Origin: G965218495 sp965262785
GTDB taxonomy: Bacteria; Bacteroidota; Rhodothermia; Rhodothermales; Bin80
Reading direction: 5' to 3'
Assembly (NCBI GenBank): GCA_965262785.1
Contig: OZ253559.1
Coordinates: 2,170,001 to 2,234,000 of the forward strand
DNA: 64,000 bases
A model generated the notes under the pieces. It was not told the origin of the DNA. It ran no database searches and saw only the letters and a program-made list of their open reading frames with translations. Made by a program: the position numbers and the translations under genes. Positions 26,793 through 36,873 of the stretch are shown piece by piece. The number at the start of each line of letters is the position of its first letter. The first letter of the stretch is position 1.

Positions 26793-27824
26793 TCAGGATG
26801 AACGATACAGTCGCAAGAGTTCGTCAGTAGCAGCCCATGCGGTCTGCTCACCGGTGGCAACTTCCTCTTGCAGTGCCCGCAGCCTTGCAGACACCTCCGG
26901 GTGCGCAAGGAAGTCGGCGCGCAGCGCTTCCTCTGCGGCACGCTTTACATCAAGCCTTGCCTGGACTGCGCGATTTCTCTCAAAGTATCCGCTGCGCTTT
27001 GTTGCCTCTGCATGTGCCACGACGGCCTCCCACAACCCATCGATGCCGTCACCGGTGACGGCGGAGCAGCTCAGCACACTCGGGCGAATACCTGAAGGCC
27101 CGGCTGGGAAAAGCTTTAGCGAGCGCTTGTACTGACGCTGCGCCTCTTGAGCTTCTGCCATTGCCGGGCCATCGGTCTTGGCTACGGCAATGATGTCGGC
27201 TGCCTCCACGATGCCGCGCTTCACGGCCTGCAGTTCGTCCCCAGCCTGAGCTAGGACAAGAAGCAGTACTACGTCCACAATGCTGCGCACGGCCACCTCG
27301 GATTGGCCGACGCCTACAGTTTCGACGAGGACGATTTCATAGCCTGCTGCCTCTACCAGGAGTATTGTCTGGCGCGCCGCCTGCGTTACGCCACCCAGGG
27401 TCCCGGCGGAGGGTGACGGTCGTATGAACGTTTGGTCGCTGGCTGCCAGCATGGGCATACGCGTCTTGTCTCCGAGGATACTGCCGCCCGTGAGCACGCT
27501 CGTCGGATCCGTTGCCAGAACCGCCACGCGTCTGCCGAGGGCCACGAGCCGGCAGCCAAGGGTCTCTATCAGTGAGCTCTTGCCGACGCCAGGGGCGCCG
27601 GTTACTGCAATACGTAGTGCACCCCCGGCATGTGGCTGGCATTGAGTCAAAACCTCGCGTGCCAGCGCCTTGTCCGCCAGCCGGGTGCTTTCCAAGAGTG
27701 TGATCGCGCGTGCCAATAGGACATGATCGGCGGCTAGGACGCCATGTACGTAGTCAGACGCTGCCAGCCTCGGTCGGGCCTGAGCTTGCGTCAAGGAGGG
27801 GTTGATTTCCGGCACGTCTGCCAT
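26793..27824 (-). CDS. meaB: Methylmalonyl-CoA mutase-associated GTPase MeaB
   Basis: A 343-residue G3E-type GTPase that protects methylmalonyl-CoA mutase and gates loading of its B12 cofactor. The P-loop is VTGAPGVGKSSLIETLG. Switch regions and the ILVETVGVGQSEV segment (Walker B-like) follow. AKTDGPAM is near the base-recognition position, where MeaB usually has NKxD, so AKTD is a small deviation. It starts 2 bp after the mutB stop, so mutA, mutB and meaB form one operon. Confidence 0.93.
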   Translation of the reverse strand: MADVPEINPSLTQAQARPRLAASDYVHGVLAADHVLLARAITLLESTRLADKALAREVLTQCQPHAGGALRIAVTGAPGVGKSSLIETLGCRLVALGRRVAVLATDPTSVLTGGSILGDKTRMPMLAASDQTFIRPSPSAGTLGGVTQAARQTILLVEAAGYEIVLVETVGVGQSEVAVRSIVDVVLLLVLAQAGDELQAVKRGIVEAADIIAVAKTDGPAMAEAQEAQRQYKRSLKLFPAGPSGIRPSVLSCSAVTGDGIDGLWEAVVAHAEATKRSGYFERNRAVQARLDVKRAAEEALRADFLAHPEVSARLRALQEEVATGEQTAWAATDELLRLYRSS

Positions 27825-27826
27825 GC

Positions 27827-29962
27827 CTACGACTTGCTTGACTCCCGATTGATTAGCAGGCGAAGGATCTCGGCGGCAGCCTCTGCGATCACCGTGCCCG
27901 GTCCGAAGATCCCCATGACGCCTGCCTGGTGCAACGAATCATAGTCTCGTGCGGGAACGATGCCCCCGACTATGACCATGATGTCCGGCCGGCCGAGCAG
28001 CTGGAGCTCGTGAATCAGCTGTGGCACCAGGACCATGTGCGCACCGGCAAGGCTGGAAACCCCCACCGCATGCACGTCATTCTCCATGGCCTGGCGTGCA
28101 GCTTCTGGCGGGGTCTGGAAGAGTGGGCCGACGTCCACGTCAAAGCCCAGGTCAGCAAATGATGTGGCTATGACCCGCGCGCCTCGGTCATGGCCATCCT
28201 GGCCCAGCTTGGTTACAAGTATCCGGGCACGGCGACCCTCCAAGGCGGCGAAGCGGTTCGACAGGGCTAGGGTTTCCTGTGATGTGGCCGGGCCTTCAGA
28301 CAAGTACACGCCAGGTGCTGTGGGTAGATTCGCCTGATGCCGTCCGTAGACGTCTTCCAGTGCGAGAGAGATTTCTCCCAAGGTAGCGCGAGTACGCACC
28401 GCGCGCACGGCGTACTCAAGAAGGTTACCCCTCCCAGAATGCGCTACGCGGCGGAGTGCCGCCAGCGCTGCGCAGGTCGATTCGCTATTGCGGCGCGCCT
28501 TAACGCGCACAAGGCGCCGGAGCTGCCGCTCCAGCACAGCGCTGTGCGCGACCTGCAGCAGATCAAATTCGGCCGGGTTGCCCGAACGGTACTGGTTGAC
28601 ACCGACCACGATGTCCTTTCGGCTGTCTATGCGTGCCTGCTTGCGGGCGGCCGCTTCGTCGATGCGAATCTTCGGAAGGCCCTTGGCGATCGCCCGCGTC
28701 ATACCGCCGGCGTCTTCAATCTCCTGCAGGTGGGCCCAAGCCCTCTGCATGAGACGGTCTGTAAGGGTTTCCACATAGTAAGAGCCTGCCCACGGGTCAA
28801 TCGATCGCGTGACATGCGATTCCTCTGCCAGGAAAAGCTGTGTGTTACGCGCTATGCGAGCTGAGAATTCAGACGGCAGGGCGAGCGCCTCGTCCAATGC
28901 ATTGGTGTGAAGAGACTGCGTCTGGCCAAAAACGGCCGAGAGTGCTTCGGACGTCGTGCGGGCGACATTGTTGTAGGGGTCTTGGGCGGTCAGGCTGTAT
29001 CCAGAAGTCTGGCAGTGCATGCGTAGCGCCAAGGACTTCGGCTTTTCCGGCTTAAATGGCTTCATAAGACGAGCCCATAGCACGCGTGCGGCGCGCAGCT
29101 TGGCAATTTCCATGAAGTGGTGCATCCCAATGCCGAAGAAGAACGACAGTCGCGGCGCAAAGGAATCGATATCCAGTCCGGCCTTGAGACCGGTTCGCAC
29201 GTACTCCAGCCCATTGGCCAGCGTGTATGCAAGTTCCAGGTCCGCGGGTGCCCCAGCCTCGTGCATATGGTAGCCGCTCACCGAAATGGAGTTAAAGCGT
29301 GGCATGTGTGCGGCCACGAAGGCAATGACATCGCTGGCGATTCGTAAGGACGCATCCGGCGGATAGATGTACGTGTTGCGCACCATGAATTCCTTCAGGA
29401 TGTCATTCTGGATAGTCCCGTTGAGCGCATGGGGTGGCGTGCCCTGCTCCTCGGCGGCGACGATATAGAATGCCATGACCGGAAGGACCGCCCCGTTCAT
29501 GGTCATGGATACCGAGTGGTCTGCCAAAGGAATGCCGTCAAAGAGGATCTTCATGTCCTCTACGGTATCCACGGCCACACCGGCTTTGCCGACATCACCT
29601 GCAACCCGCTCATGATCGGAGTCGTACCCGCGATGCGTTGGAAGGTCGAAGGCAACCGATAGCCCGCGCTGGCCGGACGCGAGTGCCTTGTGATAGAAGG
29701 CGTTCGACTCTTCAGCCGTAGAGAAGCCGGCATACTGGCGAATCGTCCAAGGCTTGCCGACATACATCGTGCTGTATGGGCCACCCAAAAAAGGCGGGAG
29801 GCCGGGCACACACCGAGGTAGTTGGGCCTTGCGCAGGTCTTCCGCGCTATAGGTAGCCTGGATGGGAATGCGCTCGGGCGTCATCCAAGGCGCCTGGCGC
29901 GGGCCTGGCCAAGGAGTGGCTCCGATTCGCCGATACGGTATGGACGCCAGATCAACTCGCAT
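27827..29962 (-). CDS. mutB: Methylmalonyl-CoA mutase large (catalytic) subunit
   Basis: About 711 residues. The enzyme interconverts methylmalonyl-CoA and succinyl-CoA with adenosylcobalamin. The substrate-binding barrel is N-terminal (YSTMYVGKPWTIRQYAGF, SVAFDLPTHRGYDSD). The B12-binding domain is C-terminal with DGHDRG, giving the DxHxxG motif whose histidine ligates cobalt, then VDVGPLFQTP and GGIVPARDY. I chose the ATG at 29962 because family members begin close to it (MRVDLASIPY); the longer frame would begin with a TTG. It overlaps the end of mutA by 11 bp. Confidence 0.93.
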   Translation of the reverse strand: MRVDLASIPYRRIGATPWPGPRQAPWMTPERIPIQATYSAEDLRKAQLPRCVPGLPPFLGGPYSTMYVGKPWTIRQYAGFSTAEESNAFYHKALASGQRGLSVAFDLPTHRGYDSDHERVAGDVGKAGVAVDTVEDMKILFDGIPLADHSVSMTMNGAVLPVMAFYIVAAEEQGTPPHALNGTIQNDILKEFMVRNTYIYPPDASLRIASDVIAFVAAHMPRFNSISVSGYHMHEAGAPADLELAYTLANGLEYVRTGLKAGLDIDSFAPRLSFFFGIGMHHFMEIAKLRAARVLWARLMKPFKPEKPKSLALRMHCQTSGYSLTAQDPYNNVARTTSEALSAVFGQTQSLHTNALDEALALPSEFSARIARNTQLFLAEESHVTRSIDPWAGSYYVETLTDRLMQRAWAHLQEIEDAGGMTRAIAKGLPKIRIDEAAARKQARIDSRKDIVVGVNQYRSGNPAEFDLLQVAHSAVLERQLRRLVRVKARRNSESTCAALAALRRVAHSGRGNLLEYAVRAVRTRATLGEISLALEDVYGRHQANLPTAPGVYLSEGPATSQETLALSNRFAALEGRRARILVTKLGQDGHDRGARVIATSFADLGFDVDVGPLFQTPPEAARQAMENDVHAVGVSSLAGAHMVLVPQLIHELQLLGRPDIMVIVGGIVPARDYDSLHQAGVMGIFGPGTVIAEAAAEILRLLINRESSKS

Positions 29963-31586
29963 TCTCTGCTGTATGGCGTTCGTTAAGGTTGTCAAGCAGA
30001 CTGTCCAGCACGCAGGTTATGCGGCACCCTGGATAGATATTAAGTTCAGTACCGTCCGGCTCCTCCGTGGTAGTGACGATTACCTGCAAAGAACGAGGCT
30101 GGGGCGTGGGACTCGATGCTGCGCGGCCAACCTGCACCAGGATCTGGGCATTATCAGTGTGCGCTTCACTCACCACGAATCCGCCAATGTTCAGGACCCT
30201 TTTTGCCAGTGCTTTCAGAGACCGTAGTGCATTGTCCGTGCTGACCAGGTGCGCCACAGGGGGGTGCCCAAGGAGCGAAGTGAGCTCCTCCGTCCTGCGA
30301 CGGACACGCTCAATGCTCGCCGCCGCGCGAAATGGCTCCTGATCAAAAAGGCCTGGGCCATTCGTATGAAATGGGATCGAAGGTGCATTAGTGGGTGCCG
30401 GGTATGCATTGACTCCCACCAAGGCTTCCTTACCAGAGTCTATGGCTGTAGCCTTGCGGTGCCGCTCTCCTTGAAGCATCCGGCCGATGGACCCGTCGCG
30501 GAGTAGCGCTTCAAAGCCGCCCTGCTTTTCGAATTCTTGGAGCATATCCCATGCTCTTCGTCCCAGCTCATCCGTAAGTGCTTCAATGTAGTAGGCCCCC
30601 GCACCAGGATCGCCTACGCTATCAAGGTGTGCTTCATGCTTAAGGATGAGCTGCATGCGGCATGCAAGCTCCGGATCTCCCAACTCCACGGTCAGCGCGT
30701 CACATCCGCCAACTATGGCGCTCATGGCCTGGCTGCTCGCGCGCACGATGTTCGTCGTGGGGTCAATGCCACTGTGGGATCGCTGCGAGGTTTCGGCGTG
30801 AATGAAGGCGGGTGCCCCCGTTGAACCATAAGCCTGGAATAGCTGGGCCGCGAGATGTCGCAGGGCGCGTAGCTTGGCAACTTCTGGCAGGTAGCTGGTC
30901 CCTACGTTGACATCATAGTATAGTCGATTTGCGATCTCGTTGGCATGCAGGCCTTGGTTTGTCAGCTTGGCAAGCAACGAAACGGTAGCACCAGCTGCGA
31001 AAGCGAGTTCCTGCACAATGGTGGCGCCGCTTCGGTGAAACGGGCGCACATCCACGCGAATGGTGCGCCAATGTGTCCCGTTGGCTGCCCTTGTCAGTGC
31101 AGCGATTTCGTGCAACGCCTCTGGTACCAGCGTGGCATCGCTGCCCATCGTGCCGCGAAGCGAGGTCGCATCAAAGCCTGACTTTTCTGCGTTTTCCCGC
31201 AGCCGGTGCAGAAGGGTGGCATTCCCGGCGGTCCAGTGAAGCGGAATCCGATCCAGCGGGACTGACTGCAGCAGTGCTGCCAAGTCAATTCCTTTGCTGC
31301 TATCGAGTCCTAGCGCGGTGGCGCCGCTCCTCAGCGCGGCTAACACAGTCTTGTTAGTCCCCTCGGCGCCTAAGTTGACGCGGTACTGCCAAGCTCCTCG
31401 GGACCACATCGGGCCCGTGTACTGTTGCACATCTTCATGTGTGTACAGCGGCTTGGCAACGAATCCGTCTGGAGAATGCCACGCCAGTTGCTCCAGGCTT
31501 TTACCCTGGTTGTGTATCTGCTGCGCCCATGCCGTCGCGCCGACAGGCGGGAAATACTCTTGAAGGTCCAGTGGACCGATCGACAT
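29952..31586 (-). CDS. mutA: Methylmalonyl-CoA mutase small subunit
   Basis: A 544-residue structural partner of MutB. It is the same fold as the large subunit but without a working B12 site: no DxHxxG motif is seen in the C-terminal part. Family features include FHRSGATIVQELAFA, YYDVNVGTSYLPEVAKLRALR and AHTDNAQILVQV. It is the first gene of the mutA-mutB-meaB operon, which would link propionate or odd-chain fatty acid and branched amino-acid breakdown to the TCA cycle. Confidence 0.9.
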   Translation of the reverse strand: MSIGPLDLQEYFPPVGATAWAQQIHNQGKSLEQLAWHSPDGFVAKPLYTHEDVQQYTGPMWSRGAWQYRVNLGAEGTNKTVLAALRSGATALGLDSSKGIDLAALLQSVPLDRIPLHWTAGNATLLHRLRENAEKSGFDATSLRGTMGSDATLVPEALHEIAALTRAANGTHWRTIRVDVRPFHRSGATIVQELAFAAGATVSLLAKLTNQGLHANEIANRLYYDVNVGTSYLPEVAKLRALRHLAAQLFQAYGSTGAPAFIHAETSQRSHSGIDPTTNIVRASSQAMSAIVGGCDALTVELGDPELACRMQLILKHEAHLDSVGDPGAGAYYIEALTDELGRRAWDMLQEFEKQGGFEALLRDGSIGRMLQGERHRKATAIDSGKEALVGVNAYPAPTNAPSIPFHTNGPGLFDQEPFRAAASIERVRRRTEELTSLLGHPPVAHLVSTDNALRSLKALAKRVLNIGGFVVSEAHTDNAQILVQVGRAASSPTPQPRSLQVIVTTTEEPDGTELNIYPGCRITCVLDSLLDNLNERHTAENAS

Positions 31587-31674
31587 GGCTAGTTACGACG
31601 ATGAATTTGGGAAATAATTGAACGCCCACGCCGCTTTATGGGTGCATTCAGGGCCAAGGTTGGGCGACCGGCAC

Positions 31675-32220
31675 CTATGATCCCTGCCCCAAAGTCCTCC
31701 GGTATCCCCGTACAATGTCGAAGATGGCAATGCCATACGCCACAGCGACATTTAGTGACTGTTTGGCACCATAGAGCGGGATTTCCAGCGCATGGTCGGC
31801 CAGCGCCAGCAATTCGTCTTGCACGCCACTTAGCTCGTTGCCCACTATAAGGCACAGCGGAAACATCGAAGGCCCAACTCTGGTGGTCAGCGTAGGGTTG
31901 GTTGTGATTTCCAGTGCAGCGATGGTGTAGCCATTTTGTTTAAGAGCCTTAACCGATGCTAGGCCGTCTTTTTTGTAGACCCACGGCACGGTATCCTGTG
32001 AGCCCAGCGCGGTCTTGTGAAGTCCACGGTTTTCCGGCGTGCCAGTGATGCCGGTCAGGACAAGCCGCTCTACTAACGCTGCGTCACTGGTGCGAAAGAT
32101 CGCGCCAACGTTGTAAAGCGAACGAACATTGTCAACGAGAACTGTCACCGGATGCCGTGCCGTTCCACGAACATCTGTCGGACTCAGGCGTGGGATCTCG
32201 TCGTGTCTGAGTTTTCTCAA
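31675..32220 (-). CDS. TrmH/SpoU-family RNA 2'-O-methyltransferase
   Basis: A 181-residue SPOUT enzyme that methylates ribose in rRNA or tRNA using S-adenosylmethionine. Motif 1 is VDNVRSLYNVGAIFRT, motif 2 is LIVGNELSGV and motif 3 is IPLYGAKQSLNVAVAYGIAIFD. The target nucleotide cannot be told from the sequence. It is short, lacking the extra N-terminal domain of some relatives. It diverges from cmk with 44 bp between the starts. Confidence 0.9.
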   Translation of the reverse strand: MRKLRHDEIPRLSPTDVRGTARHPVTVLVDNVRSLYNVGAIFRTSDAALVERLVLTGITGTPENRGLHKTALGSQDTVPWVYKKDGLASVKALKQNGYTIAALEITTNPTLTTRVGPSMFPLCLIVGNELSGVQDELLALADHALEIPLYGAKQSLNVAVAYGIAIFDIVRGYRRTLGQGS

Positions 32221-32264
32221 GCTACACTCCTATATTTCTCCGTCCTAATCTGTCTGGGGCCCTA

Positions 32265-32939
32265 TTGATTGTAGCCATTGATGGACCGGCAGGATCCGGC
32301 AAGAGTACTACGGCACGGCACGTAGCGAATGCTGTGGGCTTTTTCCACCTGAATTCAGGCTTGATGTACCGGGGGGTGGCGCTCGCATTCTTGAGAAATC
32401 AGGCGCTACCTACGGGATCGGAGGTTGCGCACTTTTTAGGCACGCAACCGCTGACGGCCGCCTACGAGAAAGGAGCACTCTGCCTCCGTCTGACTGGTGA
32501 AGATATCCTTCCACTGCTCAGGGATCCAGAGGTGTCCGCCATGGCGAGCAAGGTTGCTGTGCTCCAACCCGTACGTTGGGCCCTGGTAGCCATGCAGCGA
32601 GCGCTAGGCAGAGAGTACGGTGTCACGCCGGGTCTGGTCGTGGAAGGTCGGGACATAGGAACGGAGGTCTTCCCAGATGCTGAAGTGAAGATATTCATGA
32701 CGGCCTCGCTCGGGGTACGCGCGCGCCGTCGACATGCTGAACTCCTAGCCAGGGGGCAAGTAATGGCTCTTGATGCCATAGAATCGGCCATCGCGCTACG
32801 CGACCGGCAGGATGCGCGGCGCAAGCATTCTCCCTTGCGCCAGGCGCGCGACGCGATCGTGCTGGATACGGATTCCTACTCCATGGAAGAACAGGTCGAG
32901 TTTATCCTGGCACGCATCCGGGAACATACGGTGCGTTAA
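32265..32939 (+). CDS. cmk: Cytidylate kinase
   Basis: A 224-residue enzyme that phosphorylates CMP and dCMP for nucleotide supply. The P-loop is IDGPAGSGKSTTAR at the N-terminus, GRDIGTEVFPDAEVKIFMTA marks the CMP-binding region, and RDRQDARRKHSPLRQARDA the lid. The most likely start is a TTG at 32265, since no ATG lies before the P-loop. A terminator lies between this gene and rpsA. Confidence 0.94.
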   Translation: MIVAIDGPAGSGKSTTARHVANAVGFFHLNSGLMYRGVALAFLRNQALPTGSEVAHFLGTQPLTAAYEKGALCLRLTGEDILPLLRDPEVSAMASKVAVLQPVRWALVAMQRALGREYGVTPGLVVEGRDIGTEVFPDAEVKIFMTASLGVRARRRHAELLARGQVMALDAIESAIALRDRQDARRKHSPLRQARDAIVLDTDSYSMEEQVEFILARIREHTVR

Positions 32940-32966
32940 GGCGGTATACTGTGTCTTTGTACTCGC

Positions 32967-32994
32967 GGCAGAGCGCATTGCTCTGCCTTTTTTT
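32967..32994 (+). terminator. Rho-independent terminator between cmk and rpsA
   Basis: GGCAGAGC (32967-32974) pairs perfectly with GCTCTGCC (32980-32987) around loop GCATT, followed by seven T. It should end most cmk transcripts, so rpsA needs its own promoter just downstream or regulated read-through. Confidence 0.92.
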
Positions 32995-33041
32995 GCCACC
33001 CAAAACCGGAAATAGCAAGCTCCGGAATTTACCTCTCGTAC

Positions 33042-35288
33042 ATGTCAACTAACCCAGGAGCTAGTGAAACGGCCTCCGACGAGGCAGAGGCCACCACGGA
33101 AGGAACAGTAGACACCACCCAGACATCAGACATTGATGCGGCAGATGTCGCATCAGAACCGGTATCCACGGCCGCGGCTGCAACGATTACCGTGCCGAAT
33201 GGAGCACCATTGCCAGAAGAAGACACTGAAATCTTTGACTCTGAGGTTGTGGCTAGCGACGCGCCCAGTGATGAAGGCCACCCACCCGAACAGGGCGTAG
33301 AGGTGCCTGCTGCCCCGGAGGCAGCGGCGTTAGCGACTGCCGTAGCCGAGTCCCCCGAGTCCCCCGAGCCCGCCGAGTCCGCCGAGCCCCCCGATGTGCC
33401 TGAGCCCATGGTCATGCACATGTTTGGCCATACCGGCAAGATTGTAGGACCAGTATTTCGACTGGAGGAGCTAGAGGGAACCGCCGAAGACAAGCAGCGC
33501 GAAGCACTTGACCGTGCGGACCTCCTGGCCCTGATCGAGCCTACACTGACCAAGGTTTCCAAGAACGAAATCGTCGGCGGCCGCATCGTTGGAATTGGCG
33601 ACAAGGAGGTAGTCATCGACATTGGGTTCAAGAGCGATGGCGTCGTGTCCAAGAGCGAGTTCGCCAATGACATTGAGGTCGGTGCCGCAGTAGAGGTCTT
33701 TCTTGAGCGCATTGAGGACTATCACGGGCAGCTCGTCCTCTCAAAGACGAAGGCCGACAAAGTACGGCGCTGGCAGGCCGTCGTCAGTGCATTCGAAAAC
33801 GGCACCGTACTTGAAGGTACCGTTAAGCGGCGCATAAAGGGCGGCATGATTGTCGAGCTGCTCAACGGTCTGGATGCATTCTTGCCCGGATCTCAGATCG
33901 ATGTTCGGCCCGTGCGCGATTTCGATGCGTACCTCGAGCGTCGGATGGAGTTTAAGATAGTCAAGATCAACGAGGCCAATGAGAACGTAGTGGTTTCGCA
34001 CAAGGCGCTGATTGAGAAAGAGCTGGCTGCTCAGCGCAGGCTTATCCTTGACACGATGGAGGCGGGCCAGATCCTGGAGGGATCCGTTAAGAATATCACC
34101 GACTTTGGCGTGTTTGTAGACTTGGGCGGCGTTGACGGACTGTTACATATCACAGACCTTTCCTGGGGTCGCGTATCGCATCCTTCCGAGGTCGTGAACT
34201 TGGACCAGGACCTCAAAGTGGTGGTCCTGGACTATGACAAAGAGCGCCAGCGCATCTCGTTGGGATATAAGCAGTTGCAGCCGCACCCGTGGGATGATGT
34301 ATTCCAGCGGATCAAGCCGCAGGACACCGTTGAAGGCAAGGTCGTGTCAATCACGGACTACGGTGCCTTTGTGGAGATCGAAAAGGGCATAGAAGGACTG
34401 GTCCACATCTCCGAGATGAGCTGGACCGACCACATTCGGCATCCTTCGCAGAAGGTGTCCCTTGGCCAGATGGTCAAGGTCGTGGTTCTCAGCATGGACA
34501 ATGAGAACAAGAAGATTTCCCTGGGAATGAAGCAATTCGAGAAGAATCCTTGGGAAGGAATTGCAGTGCGCTACGCGCCGGGTACGGTGCTCAGTGGTTC
34601 TGTTCGCAACATCACCAACTTTGGTGTTTTTGTAGAAATTGAACCAGGGATTGACGGTCTCGTACACATCTCGGATTTGTCATGGACGAAGAAGATCCGC
34701 CATCCTGGGGAGCTGGTCCGGAAGCGGCAGGAGCTGTCTGTCGTGGTGCTTGATGTAGATGAGCACCGCCGCCGAATTTCGCTCGGGCACAAGCAGATTG
34801 AAACAAACCCGTGGACCGGGTTGGCCACCGTCTACGAGGAAGGGTCGGATCATACCGCGAAAATTTTGCGCGTCGATAACAAGGGGGTGGTAGTTGAGCT
34901 ACCGCTCGAAGTCGAAGCGTATGTGCCTGCGCGCGAACTCAAGAATACTGAGCAGAGCATCTTCAGCTCGTACCATGAGGGGGAGGAGCTTGAATTGCGC
35001 GTCATCCGAATGGATGTCGGTGCGAAAGAGATTATCATGAGTGAATCCGCGCGCGAGCGACAGCAGGCGCGCAAGCAGCGTGATGACGAGGCGAGAGAGA
35101 AGCGAGTCGAGCGTCAGCGTGAAGAGCGCGTGGTACGCAAGTACACGAAACGCCAGAAGGCAGCCTCGGGCCCCACGACACTTGGAGAACTGAGCGGCTT
35201 GAAGGGTCTGCAAAAGAAAATGGCGGCATCGGAGAAACAGGAGCTAAAAGCCGCAACCAAAGAAGAGCCGGTCGAGAACGTACAATAG
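33042..35288 (+). CDS. rpsA: 30S ribosomal protein S1
   Basis: A 748-residue RNA-binding protein that unfolds mRNA on the small subunit. The first 120 residues are unusually acidic and rich in Ala, Glu, Pro and Ser (including ESPESPEPAESAEPPD) and not part of the S1 fold. Six S1 domains follow. Domains 3-5 are most alike: ITDFGVFVDLGGVDGLLHI, ITDYGAFVEIEKGIEGLVHI and ITNFGVFVEIEPGIDGLVHI. A basic, charged tail ends the protein. Long N-terminal extensions occur in S1 of Bacteroidota relatives. Six domains equal the E. coli count. Confidence 0.94.
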   Translation: MSTNPGASETASDEAEATTEGTVDTTQTSDIDAADVASEPVSTAAAATITVPNGAPLPEEDTEIFDSEVVASDAPSDEGHPPEQGVEVPAAPEAAALATAVAESPESPEPAESAEPPDVPEPMVMHMFGHTGKIVGPVFRLEELEGTAEDKQREALDRADLLALIEPTLTKVSKNEIVGGRIVGIGDKEVVIDIGFKSDGVVSKSEFANDIEVGAAVEVFLERIEDYHGQLVLSKTKADKVRRWQAVVSAFENGTVLEGTVKRRIKGGMIVELLNGLDAFLPGSQIDVRPVRDFDAYLERRMEFKIVKINEANENVVVSHKALIEKELAAQRRLILDTMEAGQILEGSVKNITDFGVFVDLGGVDGLLHITDLSWGRVSHPSEVVNLDQDLKVVVLDYDKERQRISLGYKQLQPHPWDDVFQRIKPQDTVEGKVVSITDYGAFVEIEKGIEGLVHISEMSWTDHIRHPSQKVSLGQMVKVVVLSMDNENKKISLGMKQFEKNPWEGIAVRYAPGTVLSGSVRNITNFGVFVEIEPGIDGLVHISDLSWTKKIRHPGELVRKRQELSVVVLDVDEHRRRISLGHKQIETNPWTGLATVYEEGSDHTAKILRVDNKGVVVELPLEVEAYVPARELKNTEQSIFSSYHEGEELELRVIRMDVGAKEIIMSESARERQQARKQRDDEAREKRVERQREERVVRKYTKRQKAASGPTTLGELSGLKGLQKKMAASEKQELKAATKEEPVENVQ

Positions 35289-35341
35289 AGCCTCGCGCAC
35301 ATAGCCTTGATTGTACAATTCAGACGACCCCTTTTCTCGGC

Positions 35342-36868
35342 ATGACAGGGAATGAAATCCTAGCTTCGCTCGGCATCGCTAGCAGGCCCTTAGGCTTGGC
35401 CATCGGAAGCAGCTATGCTACCGGTAGCGGACCGGTTATTCCTACCTACAGCCCTATCGACGGAACCCTCATAGCCGAGGTGGGGTCGGCGGCGCCGGTA
35501 GATGTCGGGCATGCCACCAAGGCGGCCCTCCAGGCGTTTGCGGCGTGGCGCATCGTTCCCGCGCCAGCCCGCGGCGAGCTAGTACGGCGCTATGCTGCCG
35601 TGCTGCGAGAAAACAAGGTCGCACTTGGTGCGCTCTTGACGCTGGAGGTCGGCAAGATCCGGGAAGAGGCCGAAGGTGAAGTCCAGGAGATGATTGACAT
35701 CTGTGACTTTGCCGTAGGCCTAAGCCGTCAGCTCTACGGCAGGACTATTCAAAGCGAGCGCCCGGCTCACCGCCTCATGGAGCAATGGCACCCCTTGGGG
35801 CCGGTCGGGGTGATCTCGGCATTCAACTTTCCTGTAGCCGTGTGGGCCTGGAATGCTGCACTCGCGCTGGTGTGCGGAGATCCAGTTGTATGGAAACCCT
35901 CAGAGAAGGCTCCTCTGTGCGCCTTCGCATGCCACCGACTGTTACAGGAGGTGGTCCAAGACTATGAGCTGGCGCCGGATCCCTTGAGCATCGTAATCAA
36001 CGGTGGCCGCGAGGTAGGCCAGGCAGTTGCGGCCAGTCCGGACTTGCCGCTGATATCGGCGACGGGATCCGTTCCCATGGGATGCAGCGTCGGCCAGGTA
36101 GTTGCGGCTAGACTGGGACGTTCACTGCTGGAGCTGGGTGGAAACAACGCACTGGTGGTCACTCCTTCGGCTGACTTGGACCTGGCACTGAAGGCCATCA
36201 CCTTCGCCGCCGTGGGCACGACAGGGCAAAGGTGTACGACGCTGCGTCGACTTATAGTACACCGAACCATAAAGGAAGGCCTGGTTCGGCGGTTGCTGAG
36301 AGCATTTGGCACCATCAGGATCGGGGATCCTCGTGAACCGGGCGTCCTAGTCGGTCCACTGATAGATCAGCAGGCAGTCGCCAGCATGAATCAGGCACTG
36401 GCGCAAGCACGTGTGCAAGGCGGCATCGTACACGGAGGCGGACGCGCAGAAGAAGGAGTTGCCGGTGGCGCCTATGTGCGTCCGGCCATCGTGGAGATCG
36501 CCCATGATGCGCCGATCGTCCAGAGGGAGACGTTTGCCCCAATCCTGTACGTGATGGGCTACGACTCTCTTGAGGAGGCGGTAGCTTATCAGAACGAAGT
36601 ACCGCAGGGCCTCTCCAGCGCAATCTTTACTGGGGACGTCCGCGAGGCGGAGCGGTTCTGCTCGGCTGAGGGGAGCGACTGCGGCATTGCAAACGTAAAC
36701 ATCGGCACCAGTGGCGCCGAGATAGGCGGTGCGTTTGGTGGCGAAAAAGAGACCGGCGGCGGCCGCGAAAGCGGGTCCGACGCTTGGAAGAGCTATATGC
36801 GTCGCGCCACCAACACTATTAACTACGGTCGGTCTCTGCCTCTGGCACAGGGCATTCAATTCGAGTAG
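35342..36868 (+). CDS. ALDH7-family aldehyde dehydrogenase (alpha-aminoadipic semialdehyde dehydrogenase-like)
   Basis: A 508-residue NAD-dependent dehydrogenase. The cofactor site reads VVWKPSEKAPL and the phosphate loop ATGSVPMG. The general base glutamate is in LLELGGNNA and the catalytic cysteine in TTGQRCTTLRR. The C-terminal signature INVNIGTSGAEIGG-like NVNIGTSGAEIGGAFG and KETGGGRESGSDAWK is characteristic of the antiquitin/ALDH7 group, which oxidises alpha-aminoadipic semialdehyde in lysine breakdown. It is followed 5 bp later by an aminotransferase, consistent with a lysine or related amino-acid degradation operon, but the substrate is inferred only. Confidence 0.92.
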   Translation: MTGNEILASLGIASRPLGLAIGSSYATGSGPVIPTYSPIDGTLIAEVGSAAPVDVGHATKAALQAFAAWRIVPAPARGELVRRYAAVLRENKVALGALLTLEVGKIREEAEGEVQEMIDICDFAVGLSRQLYGRTIQSERPAHRLMEQWHPLGPVGVISAFNFPVAVWAWNAALALVCGDPVVWKPSEKAPLCAFACHRLLQEVVQDYELAPDPLSIVINGGREVGQAVAASPDLPLISATGSVPMGCSVGQVVAARLGRSLLELGGNNALVVTPSADLDLALKAITFAAVGTTGQRCTTLRRLIVHRTIKEGLVRRLLRAFGTIRIGDPREPGVLVGPLIDQQAVASMNQALAQARVQGGIVHGGGRAEEGVAGGAYVRPAIVEIAHDAPIVQRETFAPILYVMGYDSLEEAVAYQNEVPQGLSSAIFTGDVREAERFCSAEGSDCGIANVNIGTSGAEIGGAFGGEKETGGGRESGSDAWKSYMRRATNTINYGRSLPLAQGIQFE

Positions 36869-36873
36869 TTCAT

